DNA of 64,000 bases from Pseudomonas frederiksbergensis (GTDB lineage Bacteria; Pseudomonadota; Gammaproteobacteria; Pseudomonadales; Pseudomonadaceae): positions 32,998 to 96,997 of the forward strand of contig NZ_MOBM01000011.1 of assembly GCF_003732275.1 (NCBI RefSeq). The letters run 5' to 3'. This document shows, piece after piece, positions 27,296 to 35,875 of the stretch (positions are counted from its first letter, which is position 1; each line of letters begins with the position of its first letter). The position numbers were made by a program, and so were the translations under genes. The notes under the pieces are model-generated. The model was not told where the DNA came from. It was given only the letters and a program-made list of their open reading frames with translations, and searched no databases.

Positions 27296-29101
27296 ATGCC
27301 TGACTACAAGGCCCCCTTGCGTGATATTCGCTTCGTTCGTGACGAACTGCTCGGCTACGAAGCGCACTATCAGAGCCTTCCGGCTTGTGCAGACGCAACT
27401 CCGGACATGGTTGACGCCATTCTCGAAGAAGGCGCCAAGTTTTGTGAGCAGGTGCTGGCTCCGCTGAACCGCGTGGGTGACACCGAAGGCTGCACCTGGA
27501 GCGAGTCCGGCGTTAAAACCCCGACCGGTTTCAAAGAAGCCTACAAGCAATTTGTCGAAGGTGGCTGGCCAAGCCTGGCTCACGACGTAGAGCACGGCGG
27601 CCAAGGCTTGCCAGAGTCTCTGGGTCTGGCTGTCAGCGAAATGGTTGGCGAAGCCAACTGGTCGTGGGGCATGTATCCAGGCCTGTCCCATGGCGCGATG
27701 AACACCATTTCCGAACACGGTACGCCTGAGCAGCAAGAGGCTTACCTGACCAAACTGGTCTCCGGCGAATGGACCGGCACCATGTGCCTGACCGAACCGC
27801 ACTGCGGCACCGACCTGGGCATGCTGCGTACCAAGGCCGAGCCTCAGGCCGACGGTTCCTACAAAGTGTCCGGCACCAAGATCTTCATCTCGGCCGGCGA
27901 ACACGACATGGCCGACAACATCGTCCACATCGTTCTGGCACGTCTGCCGGATGCACCGGCCGGCACCAAAGGCATTTCCCTGTTCATCGTTCCGAAATTC
28001 CTGCCAAACGCAGACGGCTCGATCGGCGCACGCAACGCTGTGACCTGCGGTTCCCTGGAACACAAAATGGGCATCCACGGTAACGCCACCTGCGTGATGA
28101 ACTTCGACGCGGCCACCGGTTACCTGATCGGCCCGGCGAACAAAGGCCTGAACTGCATGTTCACCTTTATGAACACCGCCCGTCTGGGGACTGCGCTGCA
28201 AGGTCTGGCACACGCCGAGATCGGCTTCCAGGGCGGCCTGAAATACGCTCGCGATCGTCTGCAAATGCGCTCCCTGACTGGCCCGAAAGCGCCGGACAAA
28301 GCTGCTGACCCGATCATCGTTCACCCTGACGTACGTCGCATGCTGTTGACCATGAAGGCTTTCGCCGAAGGCAACCGTGCGATGGTTTACTTCACCGCCA
28401 AGCAAGTCGACATCGTCAAGTACGGCGTAGATGAAGAAGAGAAGAAGAAAGCCGACGCACTGCTGGCCTTCATGACTCCGATCGCTAAAGCCTTCATGAC
28501 TGAAGTCGGTTTCGAATCCGCTAACCACGGCGTGCAGATCTACGGCGGCCACGGCTTCATCGCCGAGTGGGGCATGGAGCAGAACGTTCGCGACAGCCGC
28601 ATTTCGATGCTGTACGAAGGCACCACCGGGATCCAGGCACTCGACCTGCTGGGCCGTAAAGTGCTGATGACTCAAGGCGAAGCGCTCAAGGGCTTCACCA
28701 AGATCGTCCACAAGTTCTGCCAGACCAACGAAGGCAATGCCGCGGTCAAAGAGTTCGTCGAGCCATTGGCTGCGCTGAACAAAGAGTGGGGCGAGCTGAC
28801 CATGAAGGTCGGTATGGCTGCCATGAAAGACCGCGAAGAAGTCGGCGCGGCGTCGGTGGACTACCTGATGTACTCCGGTTACGCCTGCCTTGCCTACTTC
28901 TGGGCTGACATGGCGCGTCTGGCTGCCGAGAAGCTGGCTGCCGGCACCACCGAAGAGGCGTTCTACACCGCCAAGCTGCAGACTGCGCGCTTCTACTTCC
29001 AGCGTATCCTGCCGCGTACCCGCACTCACGTTGTCACCATGCTGTCGGGCGCCAACAACCTGATGGACATGAAAGAAGAAGACTTCGCACTGGGTTACTA
29101 A
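27296..29101 (+). CDS. Acyl-CoA dehydrogenase, about 600-residue type (first of three)
   Basis: A 601-residue FAD-dependent acyl-CoA dehydrogenase for the first step of fatty-acid beta-oxidation. It has an extra N-terminal domain (about 3-35, [20 protein letters not shown]), the middle flavin domain ([18 protein letters not shown], about 160-178), a C-terminal helical domain with [18 protein letters not shown] carrying the probable catalytic Glu, and an extra C-terminal domain (about 470-600). GAGG precedes the ATG. By recalled order it is the counterpart of PA0506, reported as an acyl-CoA dehydrogenase of P. aeruginosa. A PsrA-type operator covers its promoter, so induction by long-chain acyl-CoA is expected. 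A strong terminator follows. Confidence 0.95.
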   Translation: MPDYKAPLRDIRFVRDELLGYEAHYQSLPACADATPDMVDAILEEGAKFCEQVLAPLNRVGDTEGCTWSESGVKTPTGFKEAYKQFVEGGWPSLAHDVEHGGQGLPESLGLAVSEMVGEANWSWGMYPGLSHGAMNTISEHGTPEQQEAYLTKLVSGEWTGTMCLTEPHCGTDLGMLRTKAEPQADGSYKVSGTKIFISAGEHDMADNIVHIVLARLPDAPAGTKGISLFIVPKFLPNADGSIGARNAVTCGSLEHKMGIHGNATCVMNFDAATGYLIGPANKGLNCMFTFMNTARLGTALQGLAHAEIGFQGGLKYARDRLQMRSLTGPKAPDKAADPIIVHPDVRRMLLTMKAFAEGNRAMVYFTAKQVDIVKYGVDEEEKKKADALLAFMTPIAKAFMTEVGFESANHGVQIYGGHGFIAEWGMEQNVRDSRISMLYEGTTGIQALDLLGRKVLMTQGEALKGFTKIVHKFCQTNEGNAAVKEFVEPLAALNKEWGELTMKVGMAAMKDREEVGAASVDYLMYSGYACLAYFWADMARLAAEKLAAGTTEEAFYTAKLQTARFYFQRILPRTRTHVVTMLSGANNLMDMKEEDFALGY

Positions 29102-29120
29102 GCCCTACGAAGTCTTTCAT

Positions 29121-29155
29121 AAAGCCGCTGCTTCCTCGGGAGCAGCGGCTTTTTT
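29121..29155 (+). terminator. Intrinsic terminator
   Basis: AAAGCCGCTGCT (29121-29132) pairs with AGCAGCGGCTTT (29141-29152) and runs into T residues, 20 bases after the first acyl-CoA dehydrogenase gene. Confidence 0.9.
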
Positions 29156-29243
29156 GTGCCTGACGCAAACGGGCTGCGCCTGTAAATATTCCTGACTAAA
29201 ACGCTAAGAAGAACACCATTGCTGCCGTTAAAGAGGATGGCGA

Positions 29244-29259
29244 TGTGACACACGTCACA
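29244..29259. promoter_or_regulatory. Perfect Vfr/CRP-type site
   Basis: TGTGACACACGTCACA is an exact match to the CRP/Vfr consensus TGTGA-N6-TCACA, 70-85 bases before the chosen start of the diguanylate cyclase gene. The longest reading frame would begin with a GTG inside this site, which argues for the downstream start. Confidence 0.65.
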
Positions 29260-29328
29260 TCGCACGTGCTTAGCTGCTCTAAATGCAGGCACAATGCCAT
29301 CTATGTTTGCCGGGTCGGAGCTTTACCC

Positions 29329-30618
29329 TTGCTGCGTTCTTCCGCTGTACGTTTCAGTCATTTTTTGCCATCGCTGCTGTTGCTGCTCGCGGGGCTTGCG
29401 GCTGCCTACGTCAAGGATCTCAACGTCTTCTTCACTTCGCTGTTTAACGTGCTGCCCACTCTGGTGCTGTTGCTCGGCGGAGCGTATTGCGCGGTTTACC
29501 GACGTCAGCGTGAACTGTTTCTGATGGTCACGGTGTACATCGCCTACTTCCTGCTCGACACCCAGACCGATTACTACCGCGACAACGGCAAAGTCCGCGA
29601 AGACGCCGCCGTGGTTTTCCACCTGTGCTGTCTGTTGCTGCCGTTGCTCTTTGGCTTGTTCGCCGCCTGGCAGGAGCGCACCCACCTGTTCCAGGACATG
29701 GTGGCGCGCTTCGCCGTGTTGCTGGCGTTCGGCAGCGTGGCGCTGGGGCTGGAGCAAAGTTACCCACAGGTGCTGCTGATGTGGCTGTCGGAGATCCGCT
29801 GGCCAGCTTTGCATGGCGCCTGGATGAGCCTGATCCAGTTGTCCTACCCGGTATTCATCGCCTCTTTCCTGTTACTGGCCTGGCAATACTGGCGCAATCC
29901 AAGACCCTTGCATGCTGCGCAATTGGTGGGGCTGTTGGGGTTGTTCTGGATGTTGCCGAAAACCTTCATCCTGCCATTCACCCTGAACATCATGTGCAGC
30001 CAGGTGATGTTGATGATTGCCGCGGCGGTTGCCCATGAGGCCTATCAGATGGCCTTCCGCGATGAGCTCACCGGCCTGCCGGGTCGCCGCGCCCTGAACG
30101 AACGCATGCAACGGCTGGGGCGCAATTACGTGCTGGCCATGGGCGACGTCGATCACTTCAAGAAATTCAACGACACACATGGTCACGATGTCGGCGACCA
30201 AGTGTTGCGGCTGGTCGCCAGCAAGCTGTCGAAAATCAGCGGGGGCGGTAGGGCATATCGCTACGGAGGTGAAGAATTTGCTCTGGTGTTCGCAGGCAAG
30301 ACCCTCGAAGAGTGTATGCCGCACCTGGAAGTCATTCGCGAATCCATCGCCACCTACAACATCCAGCTGCGCAACCAGGATAGCCGTCCCCAGGATGACC
30401 AGCAGGGACGCCAGCGCCGCGCGGGTTCAGGCGCCTCGAGTGTATCGGTCACCGTCAGCATCGGTGTCGCCGAACGGTTGGAACAACGCACGCCGGAAGA
30501 AGTGCTCAAATCCGCTGACCAGGCGCTCTACAGCGCCAAAGGCGCGGGGCGAAACTGTGTGATGGCTTTCGGTCAGAACCGTCGTGGCGCGGTGCGCATG
30601 GACGCCGCTGCGGGTTGA
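29329..30618 (+). CDS. Membrane-anchored diguanylate cyclase
   Basis: A 429-residue inner-membrane protein. About eight hydrophobic helices fill the first 245 residues with little periplasmic exposure. A GGDEF domain follows (DELTGLPGRRALNERM, MGDVDHFKKFNDTHGHDVGDQVL, YRYGGEEFALVF). The active-site signature GGEEF is intact, so synthesis of cyclic di-GMP is expected. The inhibitory RxxD site is absent: SGGG stands in its place. A TTG start at 29329 is preferred because GGAG lies 8 bases upstream; a GTG start at 29245 lies inside the Vfr site. The gene is inserted between two acyl-CoA dehydrogenase genes. The membrane sensor resembles no domain I can name. Confidence 0.88.
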   Translation: MLRSSAVRFSHFLPSLLLLLAGLAAAYVKDLNVFFTSLFNVLPTLVLLLGGAYCAVYRRQRELFLMVTVYIAYFLLDTQTDYYRDNGKVREDAAVVFHLCCLLLPLLFGLFAAWQERTHLFQDMVARFAVLLAFGSVALGLEQSYPQVLLMWLSEIRWPALHGAWMSLIQLSYPVFIASFLLLAWQYWRNPRPLHAAQLVGLLGLFWMLPKTFILPFTLNIMCSQVMLMIAAAVAHEAYQMAFRDELTGLPGRRALNERMQRLGRNYVLAMGDVDHFKKFNDTHGHDVGDQVLRLVASKLSKISGGGRAYRYGGEEFALVFAGKTLEECMPHLEVIRESIATYNIQLRNQDSRPQDDQQGRQRRAGSGASSVSVTVSIGVAERLEQRTPEEVLKSADQALYSAKGAGRNCVMAFGQNRRGAVRMDAAAG

Positions 30619-30708
30619 GTGATGATGGCGCATTCAGCGTCTGGACTGTGATTGTGAGGCGTGGTGCGGGGCAGTAGGTTTGAGCCATCTGCTGCCGGAG
30701 AAATGACC

Positions 30709-32505
30709 ATGCCCGAGTACAAAGCTCCCCTGCGCGACATGCGCTTTCTGATCGACCACGTCTTCGACTTTCACAGCAACTACGCCGCGCTGGGTGCCAC
30801 CGATGCCAGCCCGGACATGATCAATGCGATCCTTGAAGAAGGCGCGAAATTCTGTGAGAACGTTCTCGCACCGCTGAACCGAAGTGGCGACGAAGAAGGC
30901 TGCCATTTCGACAGCGGCGTGGTCACAACGCCTACAGGTTTCAAGCAGGCTTTCGCGCAATATGTTGAAGGCGGCTGGCATGGTCTGGCGGCGGATCCGG
31001 CTTACGGTGGCCAGGGCTTGCCAAGTTCTTTGGGGCTGGTCATCAGTGAGATGGTCGGTTCCAGCAACACCTCCTGGGGCATGTACCCCGGCCTGACTCA
31101 CGGTGCGATGTCGGCGATTCACGCCCATGGCACCAAAGAGCAGAAACAAACCTATCTGAGCAAGCTCACCGCTGGTCAATGGACCGGCACCATGTGCCTG
31201 ACCGAAGCCCATTGCGGCACCGATCTGGGCATCATCAAGACCCGCGCCGTGCCTCAGGCCGATGGCAGTTACGCGATCTCTGGCAGCAAGATCTTCATCT
31301 CCGCCGGCGAGCACGACATGAGTGACAACATCATTCACCTGGTGCTGGCTAAACTGCCGGACGCTCCTGCCGGTACCAAGGGTATTTCGCTGTTTATCGT
31401 TCCCAAATTCCTACCCAATGCCGAGGGCGAGGTGGGCGAGCGCAATGGCGTTTCCTGCGGCTCGATCGAACATAAAATGGGCATCAAGGCCTCGGCTACC
31501 TGTGTGCTGAATTTCGACGACGCCAAGGGCTTCTTGATTGGTGAGCCGAACAAGGGCCTGAACTGCATGTTCACCATGATGAACCACGCGCGGCTCGGCA
31601 CCGGTATGCAAGGTTTGTGTCTGGGTGAGGCGAGCTTCCAGGGCGCGATCAAATACGCCAACGACCGCCTGCAAATGCGCTCGCTGACCGGCCCGAAAGC
31701 GCCGGAAAAAGTCGCCGACCCGATCATCGTTCATCCCGATGTGCGCAGGATGTTGCTGACCATGAAGGCCTTCAACGAAGGCAACCGGGCGCTGACTTAC
31801 TTCACCGCGCAGTTGCTGGACGTCGCTCATCTGAGCCCGGATGAAACGGCGCGTCAGGATGCCGAAGACCTGTTGGCGTTCCTGACGCCAATCTGTAAAG
31901 CCTTTATGACTGACACCGGGCTGGAGGTGACCAACCTCGGCATGCAGGTGTTTGGCGGCCACGGTTTCATTCGTGAATGGGGCATGGAACAGTTGGTTCG
32001 CGACTGCCGGATCGCGCCGATCTACGAAGGCACCAACGGCATTCAAGCGCTGGACTTACTTGGGCGCAAAGTCCTTGGCAGTCAGGGAAAACTGCTGCGC
32101 GGCTTCACCAAAATCGTCCACAAGTTCTGTGCGGCAAACGCTGAACATCCGCAACTCTCCAGCTATGTGGCGCAGCTCAATGGTCTGAATCAGCAGTGGG
32201 GCGAGCTGACCACCAAGGTCGGCATGGCGGCGATGAAAAATCCGGATGAAGTCGGCGCCGCCTCGGTGGATTACCTGATGTACAGCGGCTACATCATCCT
32301 CGGCTACCTGTGGCTACGCATGGCGTTGGTGGCTCAGGCGCAGTTGGAGGCGGGCGGCGGCGATGCCGATTACTGCCGGGGCAAGCTGGCGACCAGCGAG
32401 TTTTACTTCAAGCGTTTGCTGCCACGTACCGCGGCTCATCGGGCGGCCATCGAGGCGGGCAGTGATTGTCTGATGAAGCTGCCGGCGGAGTTGTTTGCGC
32501 TCTGA
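30709..32505 (+). CDS. Acyl-CoA dehydrogenase, about 600-residue type (second of three)
   Basis: A 598-residue paralogue of the first dehydrogenase, with the same N-terminal [36 protein letters not shown] flavin segment and [19 protein letters not shown]. The start at 30709 (MPEYKAPL) has a GGAG ribosome site and aligns with its paralogues; the frame from 30661 is an extension. Only 90 bases separate it from the diguanylate cyclase gene, so co-transcription is possible. Chain-length preference cannot be read by eye. Confidence 0.95.
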   Translation: MPEYKAPLRDMRFLIDHVFDFHSNYAALGATDASPDMINAILEEGAKFCENVLAPLNRSGDEEGCHFDSGVVTTPTGFKQAFAQYVEGGWHGLAADPAYGGQGLPSSLGLVISEMVGSSNTSWGMYPGLTHGAMSAIHAHGTKEQKQTYLSKLTAGQWTGTMCLTEAHCGTDLGIIKTRAVPQADGSYAISGSKIFISAGEHDMSDNIIHLVLAKLPDAPAGTKGISLFIVPKFLPNAEGEVGERNGVSCGSIEHKMGIKASATCVLNFDDAKGFLIGEPNKGLNCMFTMMNHARLGTGMQGLCLGEASFQGAIKYANDRLQMRSLTGPKAPEKVADPIIVHPDVRRMLLTMKAFNEGNRALTYFTAQLLDVAHLSPDETARQDAEDLLAFLTPICKAFMTDTGLEVTNLGMQVFGGHGFIREWGMEQLVRDCRIAPIYEGTNGIQALDLLGRKVLGSQGKLLRGFTKIVHKFCAANAEHPQLSSYVAQLNGLNQQWGELTTKVGMAAMKNPDEVGAASVDYLMYSGYIILGYLWLRMALVAQAQLEAGGGDADYCRGKLATSEFYFKRLLPRTAAHRAAIEAGSDCLMKLPAELFAL

Positions 32506-32518
32506 CGAGTATTTGAAA

Positions 32519-32612
32519 AGCTTCGCGGGCAAGCCTTGCTCCTACGGTTCTATGTCGTTCACGTGAAATGCATGCGACACGACCTGTAGGAGCGAGGCTT
32601 GCCCGCGAATGC
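32519..32612. repeat. REP inverted pair
   Basis: CTTCGCGGGCAAGCCTTGCT near 32521-32540 and its inverse GAGCGAGGCTTGCCCGCGAA near 32590-32609, in the gap between the second and third acyl-CoA dehydrogenases. Confidence 0.75.
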
Positions 32613-32771
32613 GTTCTGGCAGCCGAGAACTATCTCCTGAAATGCCGGTGACTAAAAATAACAAAACGGTCATGAGTTGACCCTATGTGTCGTAAAAGTT
32701 GTTGAGGTACACTCGGACACAACGAAATCACTATTCTACGAACCACCTGTTTAGATCTTGCGAGGTTTGCC

Positions 32772-34550
32772 ATGGCTGACTACAAAGCGCCCCTGCGCGA
32801 TATGCGCTTCGTCCTCAATGAAGTTTTCGAGGTCGCCAAACTCTGGGCCGAACTGCCTGCGCTGGCCGAGACCGTCGATGCGGAAACGGTCGAAGCCATT
32901 CTGGAAGAGGCCGGCAAGGTCACCAGCAAAAGCATCGCGCCCCTGAGCCGTGCAGCTGACGAAGAAGGTTGCCACTGGGCCGACGGTGCCGTCACCACCC
33001 CGGCCGGTTTCCCACAGGCTTATCAGACTTACGCTGAAGGCGGTTGGGTCGGTGTCGGGGGCGATCCGACCTACGGCGGCATGGGCATGCCCAAGGCGGT
33101 TTCGGCGCAGGTCGAAGAAATGGTCAACTCCGCGAGCCTGTCGTTCGGTCTGTACCCGATGCTGACTGCCGGCGCTTGCCTGTCGATCAACGCCCACGCC
33201 AGCGAAGAGCTGAAAGCGGCGTACCTGCCGAACATGTACGCCGGTATCTGGGCCGGTTCCATGTGCCTGACCGAGCCGCATGCCGGTACTGACCTGGGGA
33301 TTATCCGCACCAAGGCCGAGCCTCAGGCCGATGGTTCCTACAAAGTCAGCGGCACCAAAATCTTCATCACCGGCGGTGAACACGACCTGACCGAGAACAT
33401 CATCCACCTGGTATTGGCCAAACTGCCCGACGCGCCAGCGGGGCCGAAAGGCATTTCGCTGTTCCTGGTGCCGAAGTTCATGGTCAATGCCGATGGCAGC
33501 CTGGGCGCGCGCAACCCTTTGAGCTGTGGTTCGATCGAACACAAGATGGGCATCCAGGCATCCGCGACCTGCGTGATGAACTTCGACGAAGCCGTGGGTT
33601 ACCTGGTCGGCGAGCCGAACAAAGGCCTGGCGGCGATGTTCACCATGATGAACTACGAGCGTCTGGGCGTCGGCATCCAGGGCCTGGCCACTGGCGAGCG
33701 CTCGTACCAGAACGCTATCGAATACGCTCGCGACCGTCTGCAAAGCCGCTCGCCGACTGGCGCGCAGAACAAGGACAAGGTGGCTGACCCGATCATCGTC
33801 CACCCGGACGTGCGTCGCATGCTGCTGACCATGAAAGCCTCGAACGAAGGCGGCCGTGCCTTCTCCACTTACGTGGCGATGCAGCTGGACACCGCCAAAT
33901 TCAGCGAAGACGCCACCACCCGCAAGCGCGCAGAAGATCTGGTTGCACTGCTGACGCCGGTGGCCAAGGCCTTCCTGACCGACCTGGGTCTGGAAACCAC
34001 GGTTCACGGCCAGCAGGTTTTTGGCGGTCATGGCTACATTCGTGAGTGGGGCCAGGAGCAACTGGTTCGTGATGTACGGATCACCCAGATCTACGAAGGC
34101 ACCAACGGTATTCAGGCGCTGGATCTTGTAGGACGCAAGATTGTCGGCAGCGGCGGGGCGTTCTACAACCTGTTCGCTGACGAGATTCGTCATTTCATCG
34201 CGACGGCCAATGCTGACCTGGCGGAGTTCACCCAGCCGCTGAATGATGCGGTGGACACTCTCGACGAACTGACCGCGTGGTTGCTGGACCGGGCGAAAAA
34301 CAACCCGAACGAGATCGGCGCGGCGTCGGTCGAGTATCTGCAAGCATTCGGTTACATGGCCTACGCCTACATGTGGGCACTGATGGCCAAGGCAGCCTTC
34401 GGTAAAGAAGCTCAGGACGATTTCTACGCGAGCAAACTTGGTACGGCGCGGTTCTATTTCGCACGTCTGCTGCCGCGTATTCACTCGTTGAGCGCGTCGG
34501 TAAAGGCGGGTAGCGAATCGTTGTTCCTGCTGGACGCAGGACAATTCTGA
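32772..34550 (+). CDS. Acyl-CoA dehydrogenase, about 600-residue type (third of three)
   Basis: A 592-residue paralogue with [20 protein letters not shown] at the start, the flavin segment AGSMCLTEPHAGTDLGII and TQIYEGTNGIQALDLVGRK. It is more diverged from the other two than they are from each other, notably in the C-terminal 120 residues. GAGG lies upstream of the ATG. By recalled order this corresponds to the PA0508 position. A long upstream gap (266 bases) suggests its own promoter. The rsmY RNA gene follows immediately. Confidence 0.95.
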   Translation: MADYKAPLRDMRFVLNEVFEVAKLWAELPALAETVDAETVEAILEEAGKVTSKSIAPLSRAADEEGCHWADGAVTTPAGFPQAYQTYAEGGWVGVGGDPTYGGMGMPKAVSAQVEEMVNSASLSFGLYPMLTAGACLSINAHASEELKAAYLPNMYAGIWAGSMCLTEPHAGTDLGIIRTKAEPQADGSYKVSGTKIFITGGEHDLTENIIHLVLAKLPDAPAGPKGISLFLVPKFMVNADGSLGARNPLSCGSIEHKMGIQASATCVMNFDEAVGYLVGEPNKGLAAMFTMMNYERLGVGIQGLATGERSYQNAIEYARDRLQSRSPTGAQNKDKVADPIIVHPDVRRMLLTMKASNEGGRAFSTYVAMQLDTAKFSEDATTRKRAEDLVALLTPVAKAFLTDLGLETTVHGQQVFGGHGYIREWGQEQLVRDVRITQIYEGTNGIQALDLVGRKIVGSGGAFYNLFADEIRHFIATANADLAEFTQPLNDAVDTLDELTAWLLDRAKNNPNEIGAASVEYLQAFGYMAYAYMWALMAKAAFGKEAQDDFYASKLGTARFYFARLLPRIHSLSASVKAGSESLFLLDAGQF

Positions 34551-34563
34551 TCCTTTGACGTTA

Positions 34564-34581
34564 TGTAAGCATTCTCTTACA
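34564..34581 (+). promoter_or_regulatory. GacA upstream activating site for rsmY
   Basis: TGTAAGCATTCTCTTACA is a perfect match to the GacA-box consensus TGTAAG-N6-CTTACA. It lies about 60 bases before the expected -10 region (TAATCT at 34626-34631), the usual distance for Rsm small-RNA promoters. Confidence 0.9.
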
Positions 34582-34637
34582 TAACGTGCTGCTGTTTTCC
34601 CATAGGCGAAGATTGGATCCAGAGCTAATCTACTTCA

Positions 34638-34763
34638 CATGGACGTCGCGCAGGAAGCGCAAAGCAACAACACGGACACGTAGGATTCTGCCAGGATGGC
34701 GGAGTGAAATGGATGTCAGGGAAACAGTCTGCAAAGCCCCGCTTCGGCGGGGTTTTCTTTTGC
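34638..34763 (+). ncRNA. rsmY: RsmY regulatory RNA
   Basis: A small RNA gene behind a GacA box. The roughly 125-base transcript carries repeated GGA motifs in unpaired or loop contexts (ATGGACG, CAGGAAGCGC, ACGGACA, TAGGATT, CAGGATGG, GCGGAG, ATGGATG, CAGGGAA), the binding sites for RsmA/CsrA proteins. It ends at an intrinsic terminator CCCCGC-TTCG-GCGGGG with a T-rich tail (34737-34760). By family knowledge such RNAs sequester RsmA/RsmE and release target mRNAs for secondary metabolism and biofilm. The segment GCGCAGGAAGCGCAAAG is characteristic of RsmY. The place between an acyl-CoA dehydrogenase and a LysR gene fits the recalled rsmY locus in P. putida. The transcription start is approximate. 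Confidence 0.88.
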
Positions 34764-34776
34764 CTGGAAAAAGTGC

Positions 34777-35706
34777 TCAGCTCAAATCGTCCAGTGTCGC
34801 TGGGCCATTCAAGTGGTCATCCGGGCGATTCATTACTTCTTCCAGCAATGTCCGCAACAACGTCAGCGAAGCCTGTTGTCGCTGCACATCCCGACACACC
34901 AATCCGACTTTCAGCGGCACCCGCGGCTCGCTCAGTGGCTTCCACAGCAAGGCCTGATCGCCATGGGTCTTTTGCGAGCGCCCAGGCAGAACCGTCGCCA
35001 GTCGCGTGTGCGGCAGGCTGTCGAGAATCCCCGCCATGTTGTTCAACTCAGCCTGCACCTGCGGGCGACGTCCCAGATTGGCCAGTTGTGCCTGCCAGAT
35101 CTGCCGCACCTGAAACTCCTCACCCAGTAGCAACATCGGCAACTCGGCGGCCTGGCTCATGGAGACTTTCTTGAATTCCCGCAACGGGTGACCCGCCGGG
35201 ATGACAAGGGTCAGTTCATCTTCGTACAACTGCACGCCGTGCAAACCCGGCTGACGGGGCGGCAGGTAACTGATGCCGATGTCCAGCGAGCCGTTGAGTA
35301 GCCGCCGCTCGATTTCCAGGCCGGTCAGTTCATAGATCTGCACCACCAAATGTGGCTGTGCCTTGCGCAGACGTTCGAGCATTTGCGGCACCAGGCTGGA
35401 ATGCACGGTCTGCAGCACGCCGATGGCCAAGGTTCGCAGCGCTTTTCCCTTGAAGTTGCCCAAGGCTTCGCGTGCGCGTTGCAGGCCATCGAGCAAGGGC
35501 AGGGCATGGTTGTACAACGTGTGAGCAGCCAGAGTGGGCAGCAGACGTTTGCTGCTGCGTTCGAACAGGCTCACATCGAGGTTTTTTTCGAGTTGGCGAA
35601 TCTGCTGGGACAACGCTGGCTGGGAGATTGAAAGTCGCTCGGCGGCCCGACCGACGTGGCCTTCTTCGTAGACCGCGACGAAATAACGCAGTTGCTTGAA
35701 ATCCAT
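34777..35706 (-). CDS. LysR-family transcriptional regulator
   Basis: A 309-residue LysR regulator with a typical winged helix (residues 1-60; MDFKQLRYFVAVYEEGHVGR, LSISQPALSQQIRQLE) and effector domain (about 90-295). It is divergent from the aminotransferase gene 170 bases away, its likely target. The perfect palindrome ATAAGTA-A-TACTTAT, containing T-N11-A, overlaps its own start codon at 35705-35719 and suggests autoregulation. The rsmY terminator lies just past its stop. Confidence 0.9.
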   Translation of the reverse strand: MDFKQLRYFVAVYEEGHVGRAAERLSISQPALSQQIRQLEKNLDVSLFERSSKRLLPTLAAHTLYNHALPLLDGLQRAREALGNFKGKALRTLAIGVLQTVHSSLVPQMLERLRKAQPHLVVQIYELTGLEIERRLLNGSLDIGISYLPPRQPGLHGVQLYEDELTLVIPAGHPLREFKKVSMSQAAELPMLLLGEEFQVRQIWQAQLANLGRRPQVQAELNNMAGILDSLPHTRLATVLPGRSQKTHGDQALLWKPLSEPRVPLKVGLVCRDVQRQQASLTLLRTLLEEVMNRPDDHLNGPATLDDLS

Positions 35707-35719
35707 AAGTAATACTTAT
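35705..35719. promoter_or_regulatory. LysR-type T-N11-A palindrome
   Basis: ATAAGTAATACTTAT is a perfect inverted repeat with the LysR-box form T-N11-A. It overlaps the start codon of the LysR gene and faces the divergent aminotransferase gene. Confidence 0.5.
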
Positions 35720-35850
35720 CGAAAATGCTGAGAAATCGAAATGGCTCAGTGCCTTGCCTACACCTAGTCTAACCGCATTCACAAGGCTTACAGGGCCAGA
35801 GCGCACGATGAATACCGTTTACGGCAATGGTGTTTACATAGGCAAGGCAA

Positions 35851-35870
35851 AAAACCTCAAACGAGGTTTT
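35851..35870 (+). promoter_or_regulatory. Hairpin covering the ribosome site of the aminotransferase gene
   Basis: AAAACCTC-AAAC-GAGGTTTT is a perfect 8-base-pair stem with a 4-base loop. Its right arm contains GAGG, the only good ribosome-binding sequence, 9 bases before the ATG at 35876. Folding would hide the site, so translational control is plausible. Confidence 0.5.
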
Positions 35871-35875
35871 ATCCA

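Noticed and set aside
27272..29029. 585-codon frame opposite the first acyl-CoA dehydrogenase, and a similar one at 32751-34544
   Set aside because: Both are antisense shadows of well-supported dehydrogenase genes and show no recognisable domain.
34586..35174. Two overlapping plus-strand frames after the third acyl-CoA dehydrogenase
   Set aside because: They cross the rsmY RNA and its terminator and continue antisense to the LysR gene; there is no protein signature.
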